64,000 nucleotides of DNA from Methanolobus bombayensis (lineage in GTDB: Archaea; Halobacteriota; Methanosarcinia; Methanosarcinales; Methanosarcinaceae), in assembly GCF_017873415.1 (NCBI RefSeq), contig NZ_JAGGKD010000002.1, forward strand, positions 186,001-250,000, written 5' to 3'. Below, piece after piece: positions 8,274 to 17,823 of this stretch (the stretch's first letter is position 1; every line of letters starts with the position of its first letter). Under the pieces are notes generated by a model. The model ran no database searches. It was not told the origin of the DNA and saw nothing but the letters and a program-made list of their open reading frames with translations. Both the position numbers and the translations under genes were made by a program.

Positions 8274-10948
8274 GCTGCAACTGCCCTGTTAAATTCAGAT
8301 ATCAAAGTTATAAGTTCACCTTCAAAAACACGGTTGGCTCTGTTCCATCCACCGTGATCGGCAAACACTGGAATATAATCAAAGTCCTCTTTATCGATAG
8401 AGAGGTTCGCTATCAGGTGTGCTTTGATGCGTTCTAACCATAAAAGCTGATCTGTTGTGAAACTCTTCCCCATTGTAACCTTAGAAAAGGCATTGCTTAC
8501 ACGCTCTTCTGCTGTTAGTAAAGCTTCTTCTTCAGAGGCAGCATGTTTTATCATTGAGATAATGTCTACAAGAGCTTTACTATATTTGACTTCATGAGCT
8601 CGCTGAAGATTCTCAACTGTAAACCTTTGCTGTGAGGATTCCAGTTTTTTCTTCAGCTCTTCAAGAGCATCTGTACTCCATTCCTGTGGTCGATTAAGAA
8701 GAATACTAATAGCAGATATCTTTTCAGGGTTTTCTTTCACAAACTCAGAGAACATTTCAAGATAATCATCAGGTTTATACTCGTTACCTGAAGCATCTCT
8801 TACTATCCATGTAGATGAAACTGCATCCCTTTCTCCATAATCTACTAAGAAAGTCTTCTTTGGCCTTGGATAGTTCTCAAGTAGATTCAAAAAGTCTTTG
8901 TTCCGCAAGATTGCCATAGTTCCGGTAAGATCTTCTTCAAGCCTTCTTTCAAGAGAAATAGCAAAGCTCTTGAGATCACCGTTTTCGACAAAAGCACTGA
9001 ACATATCACGTGCTTCCCCACTCATCTCTTTGTCTATCCTGTTGAGACGCTTTGTTAGAATGCGTGTGTTATATTTCCTATCCCGGTTATTCCAAATATC
9101 CTCAATAACCTTACTAATAGGCTTAACTTGTTTTTGTGGAGGTTCCGCTGTCACACCTGTAACGGATTTGAAATAATCAATAAGTGTTCCTGCAAAGCAA
9201 TCAAAGACAACAAAATGGGACTTATCAGGATAGTGTTCACCCTTCCTAGTTCCTCTTCCCATCATTTGCTCAAAGAGAATTCTTGATTTAACAGATCTCA
9301 AGAAAACAATATATTCAAGATCAGGAACGTCAACTCCTGTTGAAAGAAGATCAACGGTCACAGCAATTCCAGGCATATTTCTGTTTCTGAATTCTCTTAT
9401 CCTTTGCAAAGGCCGATCTACCTTACCTGTAATCTTCTGAACAAAAGAATCTCCTCTACCAAAAACATCTCTTGCAAGGTCAACAATTTGATCAGCATGA
9501 GAAGTAAAAGCTAAATCATTCACAGCAAAAATCAGAGTCTTTGGGAAACGTCCATATTTCTTTTCATGCTCATCCGAATAGCGTTTTATCTCTTCAAGGA
9601 TCTTCCTGTTTGAATCAATAGACGTTATCTCTCGTTCTATTTTCTCCGCTGAAAACTCTCTTTCATCCTCAAGCATGTCAATATCACGAAGCCCAGTTTC
9701 AGGATCAATAACTTCGACAGCTTCCCCTTCATGAAGGAAAATACCGTTCATACGAACTCCGGATTCCAAAGCTACAATATCATAATCAACAAGATAACCT
9801 TCCCTTACAGCCTGTTCATAGCTGTACTTGAAGACAATATCTTTGAAATATGCAGAAGTGTGAGCAGCAGGAGTAGCTGTAAGTCCTATTTTTATAGCGT
9901 CAAAATGGTCAAGTGTCTTTCTCCAAGTAGAGATCTCCTGAGCAGAATAACCTCTATGACATTCATCAGCGATAATTAGATCAAAAGCATGAATTGGAAT
10001 ATCCAACTGACTTACATCTTCATCCTCACTCTCATCACAACATGAAAATACAGATGTTTTCCCAAACAAGTTAATAGTCATTCGCTGTATTGTGGAGACA
10101 TATACAAAACTATGTTCTGTTTTAGGATCGGTCAGGTAAGATTCAGGCATAGCATTTACATCAAAGTTCTCGTCTTCACCAAGGTCTCCACGCTGAAAAC
10201 GCTGACTATAAACTTCATATGTTTTATCAAACTTTAGACCTTGTTCCGTTTCAAAAGATGAAAAAGCCCTTACAGCCTGTGCAGCAAGTGCCCGTCTATC
10301 CACTAAGAACAATACTCTCTTAGCAACACCTGCTTTCATTAACCGATAGATGAGATTTACAACAGTAAATGTTTTCCCGGTTCCTGTGGCCATTGCAAGC
10401 ATCATTGTTCTTTTCTTACTATCAATGGCCTCCCCGATAGAGTCACATGCTTCACATTGGTATGGTCTCATCTTCTGATTATCTGGAATAGAAAAGAAGT
10501 TGGTTGTTGCAGTATCAACATCAAAGTTTATCATTTCAACTAGAGCTTCAGGTGTATGAAAACTTGATATTTTTCTTGAACGATTTAAAGGATCACGAAC
10601 ATCATGATGCCAAATTTCTGTACCATTTGTTGAATATAAGAAAGGAACTTTAAAACTATCAAAATTAAACTCACTATCAGATACCCCTTTTGAGTATCTT
10701 TCTGCCTGTGTTAGGACACTTTGTGGACCTAAAGTAAGTTTTTTGGCTTCAATTATTCCAAGTATTTTTCCATCCACACATAACGCATAATCAGCGGGAC
10801 CATTAGAAGTGGGATATTCTCCAATTGCACATTTATTGTACTCTGATAATTCTTTTTTGTCACCATAAAGTACAACTTTCCAACCTTCTGCAGCCAGCAA
10901 AGGATCAATGAGTTTTTTCCTTGTCTGTTTTTCAGTGAGATCTTGCAT
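8270..10948 (-). CDS. hsdR: Type I restriction endonuclease/translocase HsdR (system 1)
   Basis: The protein has 892 residues. A PD-(D/E)xK nuclease site is present: D53 in PADYAL, then E67 and K69 in IIEAKK. The SF2 motor follows: Walker A ATGTGKT (187-193), DECH (328-331), GLTATP, and a C-terminal helicase half with STGVDVPDLE and QMMGRGTR. A helical C-terminal region would contact HsdM/HsdS. It is the first gene of the operon. It cuts unmethylated foreign DNA after ATP-driven translocation. All motifs are intact, so the system is probably active. Confidence 0.96.
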   Translation of the reverse strand: MQDLTEKQTRKKLIDPLLAAEGWKVVLYGDKKELSEYNKCAIGEYPTSNGPADYALCVDGKILGIIEAKKLTLGPQSVLTQAERYSKGVSDSEFNFDSFKVPFLYSTNGTEIWHHDVRDPLNRSRKISSFHTPEALVEMINFDVDTATTNFFSIPDNQKMRPYQCEACDSIGEAIDSKKRTMMLAMATGTGKTFTVVNLIYRLMKAGVAKRVLFLVDRRALAAQAVRAFSSFETEQGLKFDKTYEVYSQRFQRGDLGEDENFDVNAMPESYLTDPKTEHSFVYVSTIQRMTINLFGKTSVFSCCDESEDEDVSQLDIPIHAFDLIIADECHRGYSAQEISTWRKTLDHFDAIKIGLTATPAAHTSAYFKDIVFKYSYEQAVREGYLVDYDIVALESGVRMNGIFLHEGEAVEVIDPETGLRDIDMLEDEREFSAEKIEREITSIDSNRKILEEIKRYSDEHEKKYGRFPKTLIFAVNDLAFTSHADQIVDLARDVFGRGDSFVQKITGKVDRPLQRIREFRNRNMPGIAVTVDLLSTGVDVPDLEYIVFLRSVKSRILFEQMMGRGTRKGEHYPDKSHFVVFDCFAGTLIDYFKSVTGVTAEPPQKQVKPISKVIEDIWNNRDRKYNTRILTKRLNRIDKEMSGEARDMFSAFVENGDLKSFAISLERRLEEDLTGTMAILRNKDFLNLLENYPRPKKTFLVDYGERDAVSSTWIVRDASGNEYKPDDYLEMFSEFVKENPEKISAISILLNRPQEWSTDALEELKKKLESSQQRFTVENLQRAHEVKYSKALVDIISMIKHAASEEEALLTAEERVSNAFSKVTMGKSFTTDQLLWLERIKAHLIANLSIDKEDFDYIPVFADHGGWNRANRVFEGELITLISEFNRAVAA

Positions 10949-11081
10949 TGGAATTCCTCGGTACTCTTAGTAAGTAAACTTCACAAGATATTCTATTTAT
11001 GTATATAAATAAGTTCATATTGATAGTTATTCAAAAAACAATAACAAAAAAATAATAAGTATAAATAACATTATTAGTGAT

Positions 11082-11294
11082 ATGTTTTCAGATGACGAAT
11101 CTTTTAATGTATTTGTAATATTTCTTGTAGTGATCTTCGGTGTTTTTGGTGGGATGATATTATTAAACTTTTTGACAACTCCACAAACCGGAGACATTGC
11201 TGGACATTCAGTTACAATGCCAGGAATAGCTTGGATTGGGCTACCTGCATTTGCCATAATTGTATTGATACTTTATGTAAAAAATAGGATGTAG
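11082..11294 (+). CDS. Small two-helix membrane protein
   Basis: This 70-residue protein has hydrophobic segments at about 9-29 (FVIFLVVIFGVFGGMILLNF) and 48-65 (WIGLPAFAIIVLILYV), with a polar loop between. GTGA lies just before the ATG. It stands alone between the two restriction operons on the opposite strand to hsdR. No family is recognised. An overlapping leftward frame of similar size looks less protein-like and was rejected. A role in the defence island is only positional inference. Confidence 0.5.
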   Translation: MFSDDESFNVFVIFLVVIFGVFGGMILLNFLTTPQTGDIAGHSVTMPGIAWIGLPAFAIIVLILYVKNRM

Positions 11295-11361
11295 AAGTAG
11301 ATTTCAAAAGGCTATTATTCAAATTATTGGAAATAGTAAGAATAGTTATTTATTAACATCT

Positions 11362-12456
11362 TCAGCACTTCAAACTCAATTTATTTGCTATTTCATCTAC
11401 AGTTTCGGCTGTTAAAATTGGATTGCCTTTTTTAATATATAAATTAACAGCATTATACGATAATACTTTAATATAACGATTTTTTCCAAAAGGAATTTTG
11501 GAGCCAACTACTGCAATTATAGATTTTACTTTTACTTCATCTTCAGCTAAATTGTAGTAGATTCTTTGGAGTGTACTTCCATATTTGTTATTGTTTAAAT
11601 AACGATATACAAGATAACCACTTCTTTGAATCTGGTCAAATGGAGTATAAGACCCATCATTAAAGACAGCTTGTGTATAATTTTTACTCCAATTCTTTGT
11701 TTCAATTACGTATACTCCAGTGGGACCTACTACAAGATGATCTATTTGAGCAGATTTCAAAGATGAGCCTTTAAACCTTATGTAATCACTTAACTCAAGG
11801 TATAAATCATTAAATAGATAATAATTATCAGAAAGTTCACATAAGTTTTTAATAACAGCTAATTCTCCTAAAGCTCCCTTATATTCATTTGATTTCTTTA
11901 TCTCTTTTAATTTACTAAGTTGTGACACTAAGTCGGATAGCCTAGATTTAACTTCGTTATCTGTATTGTTTTCTAGATAGTTTAATTGACGTTTTAAAGA
12001 TTCAAGTGACGACTGTGAACCTTCAAGTCGTTTGTTTATTTCAATCTCGACATCTGTTTCCAAGTGGTTTAATTTCTTAATAGAACTACGCAACCTTAAT
12101 TTGCTTGAAAAGTAATTAAGCAAGTGCTTTATTTCAAAGCTAATTGACTGTAATTCTTCTATTTCTTTTTTTAAGTTTTCAGTTTCTATTTCAATATCTT
12201 TCCTAACCTGAGATTTTTGTAATTCTAGAGTATTTTCAGCAGTTTCAATGTTTATCTTTAAGCCGTCTATTTCTAATTTAATTTGATCATAGATTATTGG
12301 CTTTTTTTCTTCGTATTGTTCTTTAATATTCTTCAGAATAAAATCTATTTCAGTTAAGCTCTCTATTGAAAATCCTTCTTTTTGGACAAGATTTATTAAA
12401 TCTTTTTCCGCTCCTGACTTCCCATATTGAACTACCACAGAAAATACACCTTTCAA
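11362..12456 (-). CDS. NERD-domain nuclease-like protein with long coiled coil
   Basis: The protein has 364 residues. Residues about 40-190 are a charged heptad-like coiled coil rich in E, K and L. The C-terminal half is a NERD (nuclease-related) domain: GALGELAVIKNL, then AQIDHLVVGPTGVYVIETKNW, where the Asp of QIDH and the E-x-K of ETK match a PD-(D/E)xK-type core. NERD proteins are frequent in defence islands and plasmids, with a suspected DNA-processing role. It is monocistronic, between two type I systems. Biochemical activity is not established. Confidence 0.85.
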   Translation of the reverse strand: MKGVFSVVVQYGKSGAEKDLINLVQKEGFSIESLTEIDFILKNIKEQYEEKKPIIYDQIKLEIDGLKINIETAENTLELQKSQVRKDIEIETENLKKEIEELQSISFEIKHLLNYFSSKLRLRSSIKKLNHLETDVEIEINKRLEGSQSSLESLKRQLNYLENNTDNEVKSRLSDLVSQLSKLKEIKKSNEYKGALGELAVIKNLCELSDNYYLFNDLYLELSDYIRFKGSSLKSAQIDHLVVGPTGVYVIETKNWSKNYTQAVFNDGSYTPFDQIQRSGYLVYRYLNNNKYGSTLQRIYYNLAEDEVKVKSIIAVVGSKIPFGKNRYIKVLSYNAVNLYIKKGNPILTAETVDEIANKLSLKC

Positions 12457-12731
12457 CTATTAATTTAAAAATTATTTCTAACATACATTTTTGAATATAT
12501 CTATCTTTAGAATAATTTTATAGTTCTATATATGTACAAAAGTTTATAACTTTTTTTATTTAAATTATAGATATTCTAATGGAAATAAAATTCATGATAA
12601 TGATATTTTTGTATAAAATAAATGATAGGTAGAAATTTGCTCTTCAAAAGCGTACACTTTTTTTACGTTATATATATCCCCGCACCTGCGCATTGGGTAA
12701 TAGGTATCTTGAATTTTAGATACGCAGAATT
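12457..12731. other. AT-rich intergenic region
   Basis: I see no coding frame here. Runs such as TATATATGTACAAAAG and TTTTTTACGTTATATATATCCCC could hold a promoter for the NERD gene (toward the right edge of that gene) and a terminator for the HEPN-like gene. No structured RNA was recognised. Confidence 0.4.
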
Positions 12732-13619
12732 TTAGGATGTTAAATTCTCGATTGACTCTTTAATTTCTTTCATTTTATCTAGCAAATCGAAAAAGTTACC
12801 CTCTTCTAAAAATGTGAGAAGTAAATAACAATAAAATCCATAAAGACTGTAAAAAATATTCCTTACAGTTTCTACTCCATAAGACTTATTCCCAAAAATT
12901 AGCTTTTTTGAATCACTTTCATAATAGTAATCAGCATGAGCAATTTTATTTCTAATATAAGAGTCTTGAATAATACTACAATTCCATCCATTCAAGAAAT
13001 CTTGTGTGTTTAAAAAATTGATTAACTCGCCTCTAGAAAGTGTCATATCATTCATTTTTCTTTTTCTGTATAACTTACAGAATTTCTTAGATTCTCCATC
13101 TTCTCTTCTCTGTTTATAAGCTATTTTTTGAGTGATATCTACTAAAAAGTGGATTGTCAATTCATAGATTTGCACATAAGCTGTTAGTATCTGGTTTAAT
13201 GTGAATTCAACTGAAAGATCAACGTAGCTGATTTTATCCATATCGCTAGCAATTTGATGTAAATTCCAGATTTTAGGAAAATGGGACCATGAATTATTAC
13301 CAAGTCCGTTTCCATTCGTCTTACTATAAAGTTGAGTTATTAATCTATCAATAAAATCTATGCATTGTGAATCTAATTTTTCACTTTGTACAACTAAGTC
13401 ATCTGAAAAAGATATGAAATTGTCATAAACACATGAAATCCAATTACAAAATTCTTCTAGATTGTTGGGGTAATTTGCCTCAAATTCCTCATCAACCAAT
13501 TGCATAAAGGTAGTTGGAATTTTTATATTTAATTCGGATTCAATATCATTAAAGCGTTTAACAATTTCATCCTTGGCTTTTGGCTTAAGCTTTTTAAATG
13601 CTTCTGAATCTACACTCAT
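12732..13619 (-). CDS. HEPN-like protein, candidate RNase effector
   Basis: The protein has about 295 residues from the internal start at 13619, which is preceded by CAGGAAAC. An upstream in-frame start at 13676 would overlap the previous gene. It is mostly helical. Near the C-terminus is YIRNKIAHADYYYE, matching the R-N-x3-H (Rx4-6H) signature of HEPN ribonucleases with the polar residue after Arg. A helix rich in aromatic residues follows (NIFYSLYGFYCYLLLTF). HEPN domains are common effectors in toxin-antitoxin and abortive-infection systems. It forms a two-gene unit with the upstream membrane protein. Assignment rests on the motif and helical context only. Confidence 0.55.
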   Translation of the reverse strand: MSVDSEAFKKLKPKAKDEIVKRFNDIESELNIKIPTTFMQLVDEEFEANYPNNLEEFCNWISCVYDNFISFSDDLVVQSEKLDSQCIDFIDRLITQLYSKTNGNGLGNNSWSHFPKIWNLHQIASDMDKISYVDLSVEFTLNQILTAYVQIYELTIHFLVDITQKIAYKQRREDGESKKFCKLYRKRKMNDMTLSRGELINFLNTQDFLNGWNCSIIQDSYIRNKIAHADYYYESDSKKLIFGNKSYGVETVRNIFYSLYGFYCYLLLTFLEEGNFFDLLDKMKEIKESIENLTS

Positions 13620-13641
13620 GTTTCCTGTTTTTCCTTTTTCG

Positions 13642-14001
13642 TTAAAAGGTGAATAGCAAAATAACTCCGATAGCATAAATCACAAGAGACTTTTCATCTG
13701 TATATTTCCAATTTTTAACAGAATTGTTTACTGCGGACATACCCACTATTATAACTGCACCTAACATATTTAGCAATGAAAATTGTGGTGTAATACCTTG
13801 CCAAAACTCTTCTACAAATAAAGTGATATATCCACTTAGAGGAATTGAAATCAGAAAGATTAAAAGGGCTTTCTCTTTACTGCAAAATTTCCCCCCACTG
13901 TTAAATGAATAAGCTGTGGCTGTATAGAAAATACCACCAAAAAGTGCCATTGTAGAACCTGTAAGCATGAGATCCAGATTTTCTTGAATTAAATCAAGCA
14001 T
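13642..14001 (-). CDS. Four-helix membrane protein paired with the HEPN-like gene
   Basis: This 119-residue protein has about four hydrophobic segments (residues 13-31, 44-62, 76-92 and 104-119) and no recognised family. It lies 22 nt upstream of the HEPN-like gene in the same direction, so they are probably co-transcribed. A membrane partner next to a possible RNase effector resembles sensor or effector pairs in defence islands (inference). The gene starts near the divergent promoter shared with hsdR of system 2. Confidence 0.6.
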   Translation of the reverse strand: MLDLIQENLDLMLTGSTMALFGGIFYTATAYSFNSGGKFCSKEKALLIFLISIPLSGYITLFVEEFWQGITPQFSLLNMLGAVIIVGMSAVNNSVKNWKYTDEKSLVIYAIGVILLFTF

Positions 14002-14144
14002 ATAAAGAAATTATGCTTCAAATTTAAATAAATATGTATTATCAATAAAATATGATAATCAAGACTGTTTAGTCACATGAGCTTTATTTAAACATAAGAA
14101 ATTTATAATTTATTGCACAATTCTTACTGCACAATAATTTATTG

Positions 14145-16514
14145 ATGGTAAAAATGGGATATAACGAAGCAGACACCAGAGCTAAGCTTATTGATCCACA
14201 ACTTCATTTAATCGGTTGGAAAGAGGATCTTATTAGACGTGAAACTACTGCTGGTGCTGTTGAAATTATAAACGGCAAAACAAAAAGGAAAAGTGGTAAA
14301 GCTGATTATCTTTTGTGCTTGCCAGCAGCTAAAGGTGAAAGTCCTTTACCTGTGGCAGTTATTGAAGCTAAAAAAGAAGATGAATTTGCAGATCTTGGAA
14401 TTGATCAAGCCAAAGAGTATGCAAAATACCTTCATGTTCCTTTTGTGTTTTCAACAAATGGACATCTTTTTGTGTCCTATGATGCTTTTAGTAAACAGTT
14501 TAGCAAGGAACTTCCCCTTGACAAATTCCCTACACCTGAGTTCTTGAAGTCTCACTATGAATGTGGAAAAGGATTATCCCTTGATGATGACGCCTCAAAA
14601 CCTCTTCTTGTACCATATAAAGGTGGGCAATCTGAAAGACGCTATTATCAGGATGCAGCTATTAGAGCTACGTTTGAAAAGATTGCTTCAAAGCAGGATA
14701 AATGGAATAGAGTTTTATTATCTCTTGCTACCGGATCTGGTAAAACAAGGATTGCTTCTCAGATACTTTATAAGCTTGCTGAAACGGGACAACTCAGAAA
14801 GGCTTTGTTTGTCTGTGACAGAAACGAATTAAGAAAACAAGGCTTTGGTCGAATGTTTGCTGTATTTGGTGATAATGCAGACTTTGTGGAAAATAAAGAT
14901 CCAAAGAAGAATGCTCGTATTATTGTTTCAACTTATCAGGCCCTTGGTATTGATGATGAAGGGGATGAATCGTTTTTCCTTGAACATTTCCCAAAGAACT
15001 ACTTTAGCCACATTATTATTGATGAGTGCCATAGAAGTGCTTGGAACAAGTGGAGCATTGTTCTGAAAAACAACCCTGATGCAGTGCAGATTGGCTTGAC
15101 GGCTACGCCAAGGCAGATTAGTGGAGGCAGTTCCGATGAGAGGGGAAAGGATGAGGAAATCAGCCAAAATAATATAGAGTATTTTGGTGAGCCTGTTTAT
15201 GAATATCCATATCATAAAGGATGGGAAGACGGTTATCTTGCAGCCTGTGAGATTGTTAAAAGACAACCTGATATTGATGGTAGGATTCTCAGTGGACAGG
15301 AAATTATTGATATGGGTGCTAGGGATGCAAAGACAGGTAACCTACTGACAATTCATGATACAAGAGAAGCTTATGGCAAGAAAAATTATGAAAGGGATCT
15401 CATTCTACCTGACAGAGTTAAAGCCATGTGTAAAGATCTGATGAATATGTTTGAGGAAACAGGTGGTCTCAAACAGAAAACAATTATATTCTGTGTAAAT
15501 GACAAACATGCAGGTGATGTGGCCAACACATTAAACAATCTCTATGTTGAAAGAAGATTACCGGAATGTGAGAAATTTGCTTTCAAGTGTACTCAAAAAG
15601 GTATCTCAGCAGGAACTCTTGGTGAATCTCAGGAAGTGCTTATTGCAAACATGAGGGGGAGTCAAAACTCTCATTTCATAGCAACAACTGTTGACTTACT
15701 AACAACAGGCGTTGATATTCCTTGTATTCAAAATATTGTATTCTTTAGTTATGTTAATTCACCCATCCAGTTCTACCAAATGGTAGGCCGTGGAACTAGA
15801 ATTGATGAAGGTTTTAATAAGTATATGTTCAGGCTCTATGATTACACTAATGTCACAAGACTCTTTGGTGAAGAATTTATTTCCAATCCAAGGTCTGCTC
15901 CTTCAAAGCCTTCAAAAAAAGGTGCAAGTGACAAAAGAAAGATTGCAAAGGTTCAGGGCTATGAAGTGGAGATTAAGGATGAAGGAACTTTTATCTTGAT
16001 GCGTGATGATGCCACAGGAAAAGAAAAGCCTGTAACTATAGAGGAATATAAAGAGCAATTAGCAGCTTCTCTTGTTGATCAAGCAAGGGACATAGATCTC
16101 CTAAGGGAAATGTGGATTAATCCTGAAGATAGAAAACATCTGGTTTCAGCCCTACCAGGTGGCAATCAAGGTGCATATCTATTGCGAGAATTGCTTGAAT
16201 TGGATGATTGTGATCTTTTTGATTTATTCGCAGAAATTGGGTTCGGTGTTCCGGCCAAGACAAGGGATGAAAGAGTTGAAGCATTTGATTACAAAAACAA
16301 AGACTGGTTAATGAGTTTGCCGTCTGATTCTTCAGAAGTAATCAAAGCATTGGCGGACCAGTTTAGAGAAAATGGTATTGAAGAACTGGAACGCAAAGAT
16401 GTTTTTAATGTCCCTTCTGTGAAAGTTGCTGGTGGCATAAGAGCCCTTGGAAAGATTGGAGTGAGGGTAAGTACTCTAATCAGTGATGTAAAAGAAAAGT
16501 TGTTGGCTGCTTGA
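14145..16514 (+). CDS. hsdR: Type I restriction endonuclease/translocase HsdR (system 2)
   Basis: This protein of about 789 residues begins with a PD-(D/E)xK nuclease: KADYLLC, then VAVIEAKK (E-x-K). The SF2 motor follows, with SLATGSGKT, IIIDECHRSAW, GLTATPRQ, TTGVDIP and QMVGRGTR. It is about 100 residues shorter than HsdR of system 1 and differs throughout, so it belongs to another HsdR subfamily (EcoEI/DEAD-type, by recollection of the family). A second possible start lies at 14154. It leads an hsdR-hsdS-hsdM operon. Confidence 0.95.
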   Translation: MVKMGYNEADTRAKLIDPQLHLIGWKEDLIRRETTAGAVEIINGKTKRKSGKADYLLCLPAAKGESPLPVAVIEAKKEDEFADLGIDQAKEYAKYLHVPFVFSTNGHLFVSYDAFSKQFSKELPLDKFPTPEFLKSHYECGKGLSLDDDASKPLLVPYKGGQSERRYYQDAAIRATFEKIASKQDKWNRVLLSLATGSGKTRIASQILYKLAETGQLRKALFVCDRNELRKQGFGRMFAVFGDNADFVENKDPKKNARIIVSTYQALGIDDEGDESFFLEHFPKNYFSHIIIDECHRSAWNKWSIVLKNNPDAVQIGLTATPRQISGGSSDERGKDEEISQNNIEYFGEPVYEYPYHKGWEDGYLAACEIVKRQPDIDGRILSGQEIIDMGARDAKTGNLLTIHDTREAYGKKNYERDLILPDRVKAMCKDLMNMFEETGGLKQKTIIFCVNDKHAGDVANTLNNLYVERRLPECEKFAFKCTQKGISAGTLGESQEVLIANMRGSQNSHFIATTVDLLTTGVDIPCIQNIVFFSYVNSPIQFYQMVGRGTRIDEGFNKYMFRLYDYTNVTRLFGEEFISNPRSAPSKPSKKGASDKRKIAKVQGYEVEIKDEGTFILMRDDATGKEKPVTIEEYKEQLAASLVDQARDIDLLREMWINPEDRKHLVSALPGGNQGAYLLRELLELDDCDLFDLFAEIGFGVPAKTRDERVEAFDYKNKDWLMSLPSDSSEVIKALADQFRENGIEELERKDVFNVPSVKVAGGIRALGKIGVRVSTLISDVKEKLLAA

Positions 16515-16617
16515 ATATGTTCAATCAAGTCACTTGCAAACTGTTTTATTCTTCAGTGTTATATTAAGGCCAAATTCAATATGCAGCTTAAAGTATGAAT
16601 TAACTGGAAGTTCTAAA

Positions 16618-17820
16618 ATGGGAAAAGAAAAATTACCTGATGGGTGGAAATGGAGAAAGTTAAGTGATGCTGCTAAAATTATTATGGGTCAGTCACCACC
16701 AGGTACATCTTATAATCAAAAAGGCGATGGTGAACCATTTTTACAAGGAAAAGCAGAATTTGGAGAAATTTCACCAAACAACATACAATATACTACTGAA
16801 CCAAAGAAGATGGCTCCTATGGGTAGTGTTTTGATTTCTGTAAGGGCTCCTGTAGGCGATGTGAACGTTTCAAACATGGATTACTGTATAGGTCGTGGTT
16901 TGGCTTCAATTTCTCTTTGCAATGGTGATAATTTGTTTCTTTATTACTTATTGCAATACCTAAAACCAGAGTTAGAAAATAATTCAACAGGATCGACGTT
17001 TAAATCAATATCGAAATCTCATTTGTCCAATTTAGTTATCCCTATACCTCCTCTTGATGTTCAACAAGAAATTGTTATTAAAATTCATAATCAAATAGAA
17101 GAAATTAAACGAATAAAAGAGAGAGTTGAAGGAAACCTAAAAGCTGCTAGTGATTTGAATAATGCATATTTAAAAGGGATCTTTGAAGAAGTGATTACAC
17201 AGAATTATCCCGTAATTAAATTAAAGAAATTAACATCAAAAATAGGAAGTGGGTCTACTCCACGGGGAGGTAAATCCGTTTATCTAGATGAAGGGATCCC
17301 TTTTGTACGGAGTATGAATGTTCATTTTAATTCTTTCAAAAAAGAGGGATTAGCTCATGTTTCAAAAGAAATTGATGCTTCTATGAAAAATACCCGAGTT
17401 AGGAAAGATGATGTTCTTCTTAACATTACAGGTGCTTCAATTGGAAGAGTATGTGTAGTCCCTGATGAAATGTGTCCGGCTAATGTCAATCAGCATGTAA
17501 GTATAATTAGGACAAATAAGGACCTGATCCCACAATATTTATCTTACTATATATCAAATCCAAATTGTCAAAAATTCATAATGGCTTCAGAATCAGGAGC
17601 AACAAGACAAGCTTTGACAAAAACTAAAATTGAAAATTTTGATATTCCTCTTCCGCCTTTTGAAACACAACAACAGATTGTTGAGCAATTAAATGAGATT
17701 AATGAATTGTCAAAAATATTGATGAATCAAATTAATAGTCAACTTGAGGCTGTTAATAAACTTCCTGCATCAATCCTAAACGAAATATTCGGAAAATACG
17801 AAATCCCAGAGAAGGTTTAA
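16618..17820 (+). CDS. hsdS: Type I restriction-modification specificity subunit HsdS (system 2)
   Basis: The protein has 400 residues from the ATG at 16618. The frame is open back to 16534, but the HsdS-type beginning LPDGWKWRKLSDAAKIIMGQ supports 16618. Two target recognition domains are each followed by a conserved helix: IPPLDVQQEIVIKIHNQIEE and LPPFETQQQIVEQLNEINEL. The second domain begins KLTSKIGSGSTPRGG. It shares no obvious domain sequence with HsdS of system 1, so the two systems should recognise different sites. It sits between hsdR and hsdM, a different gene order from system 1. Confidence 0.93.
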   Translation: MGKEKLPDGWKWRKLSDAAKIIMGQSPPGTSYNQKGDGEPFLQGKAEFGEISPNNIQYTTEPKKMAPMGSVLISVRAPVGDVNVSNMDYCIGRGLASISLCNGDNLFLYYLLQYLKPELENNSTGSTFKSISKSHLSNLVIPIPPLDVQQEIVIKIHNQIEEIKRIKERVEGNLKAASDLNNAYLKGIFEEVITQNYPVIKLKKLTSKIGSGSTPRGGKSVYLDEGIPFVRSMNVHFNSFKKEGLAHVSKEIDASMKNTRVRKDDVLLNITGASIGRVCVVPDEMCPANVNQHVSIIRTNKDLIPQYLSYYISNPNCQKFIMASESGATRQALTKTKIENFDIPLPPFETQQQIVEQLNEINELSKILMNQINSQLEAVNKLPASILNEIFGKYEIPEKV

Positions 17821-17823
17821 ATC

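Noticed and set aside
11027-11257. Leftward 76-residue frame overlapping the small membrane protein
   Set aside because: Pro/Ile/Asn-rich sequence with a hydrophobic tail only; the rightward frame has better membrane helices and a GTGA before its start.
16534-16617. N-terminal extension of HsdS (system 2)
   Set aside because: Residues 1-28 of the long frame have no HsdS similarity; the family-type beginning starts at the ATG at 16618.
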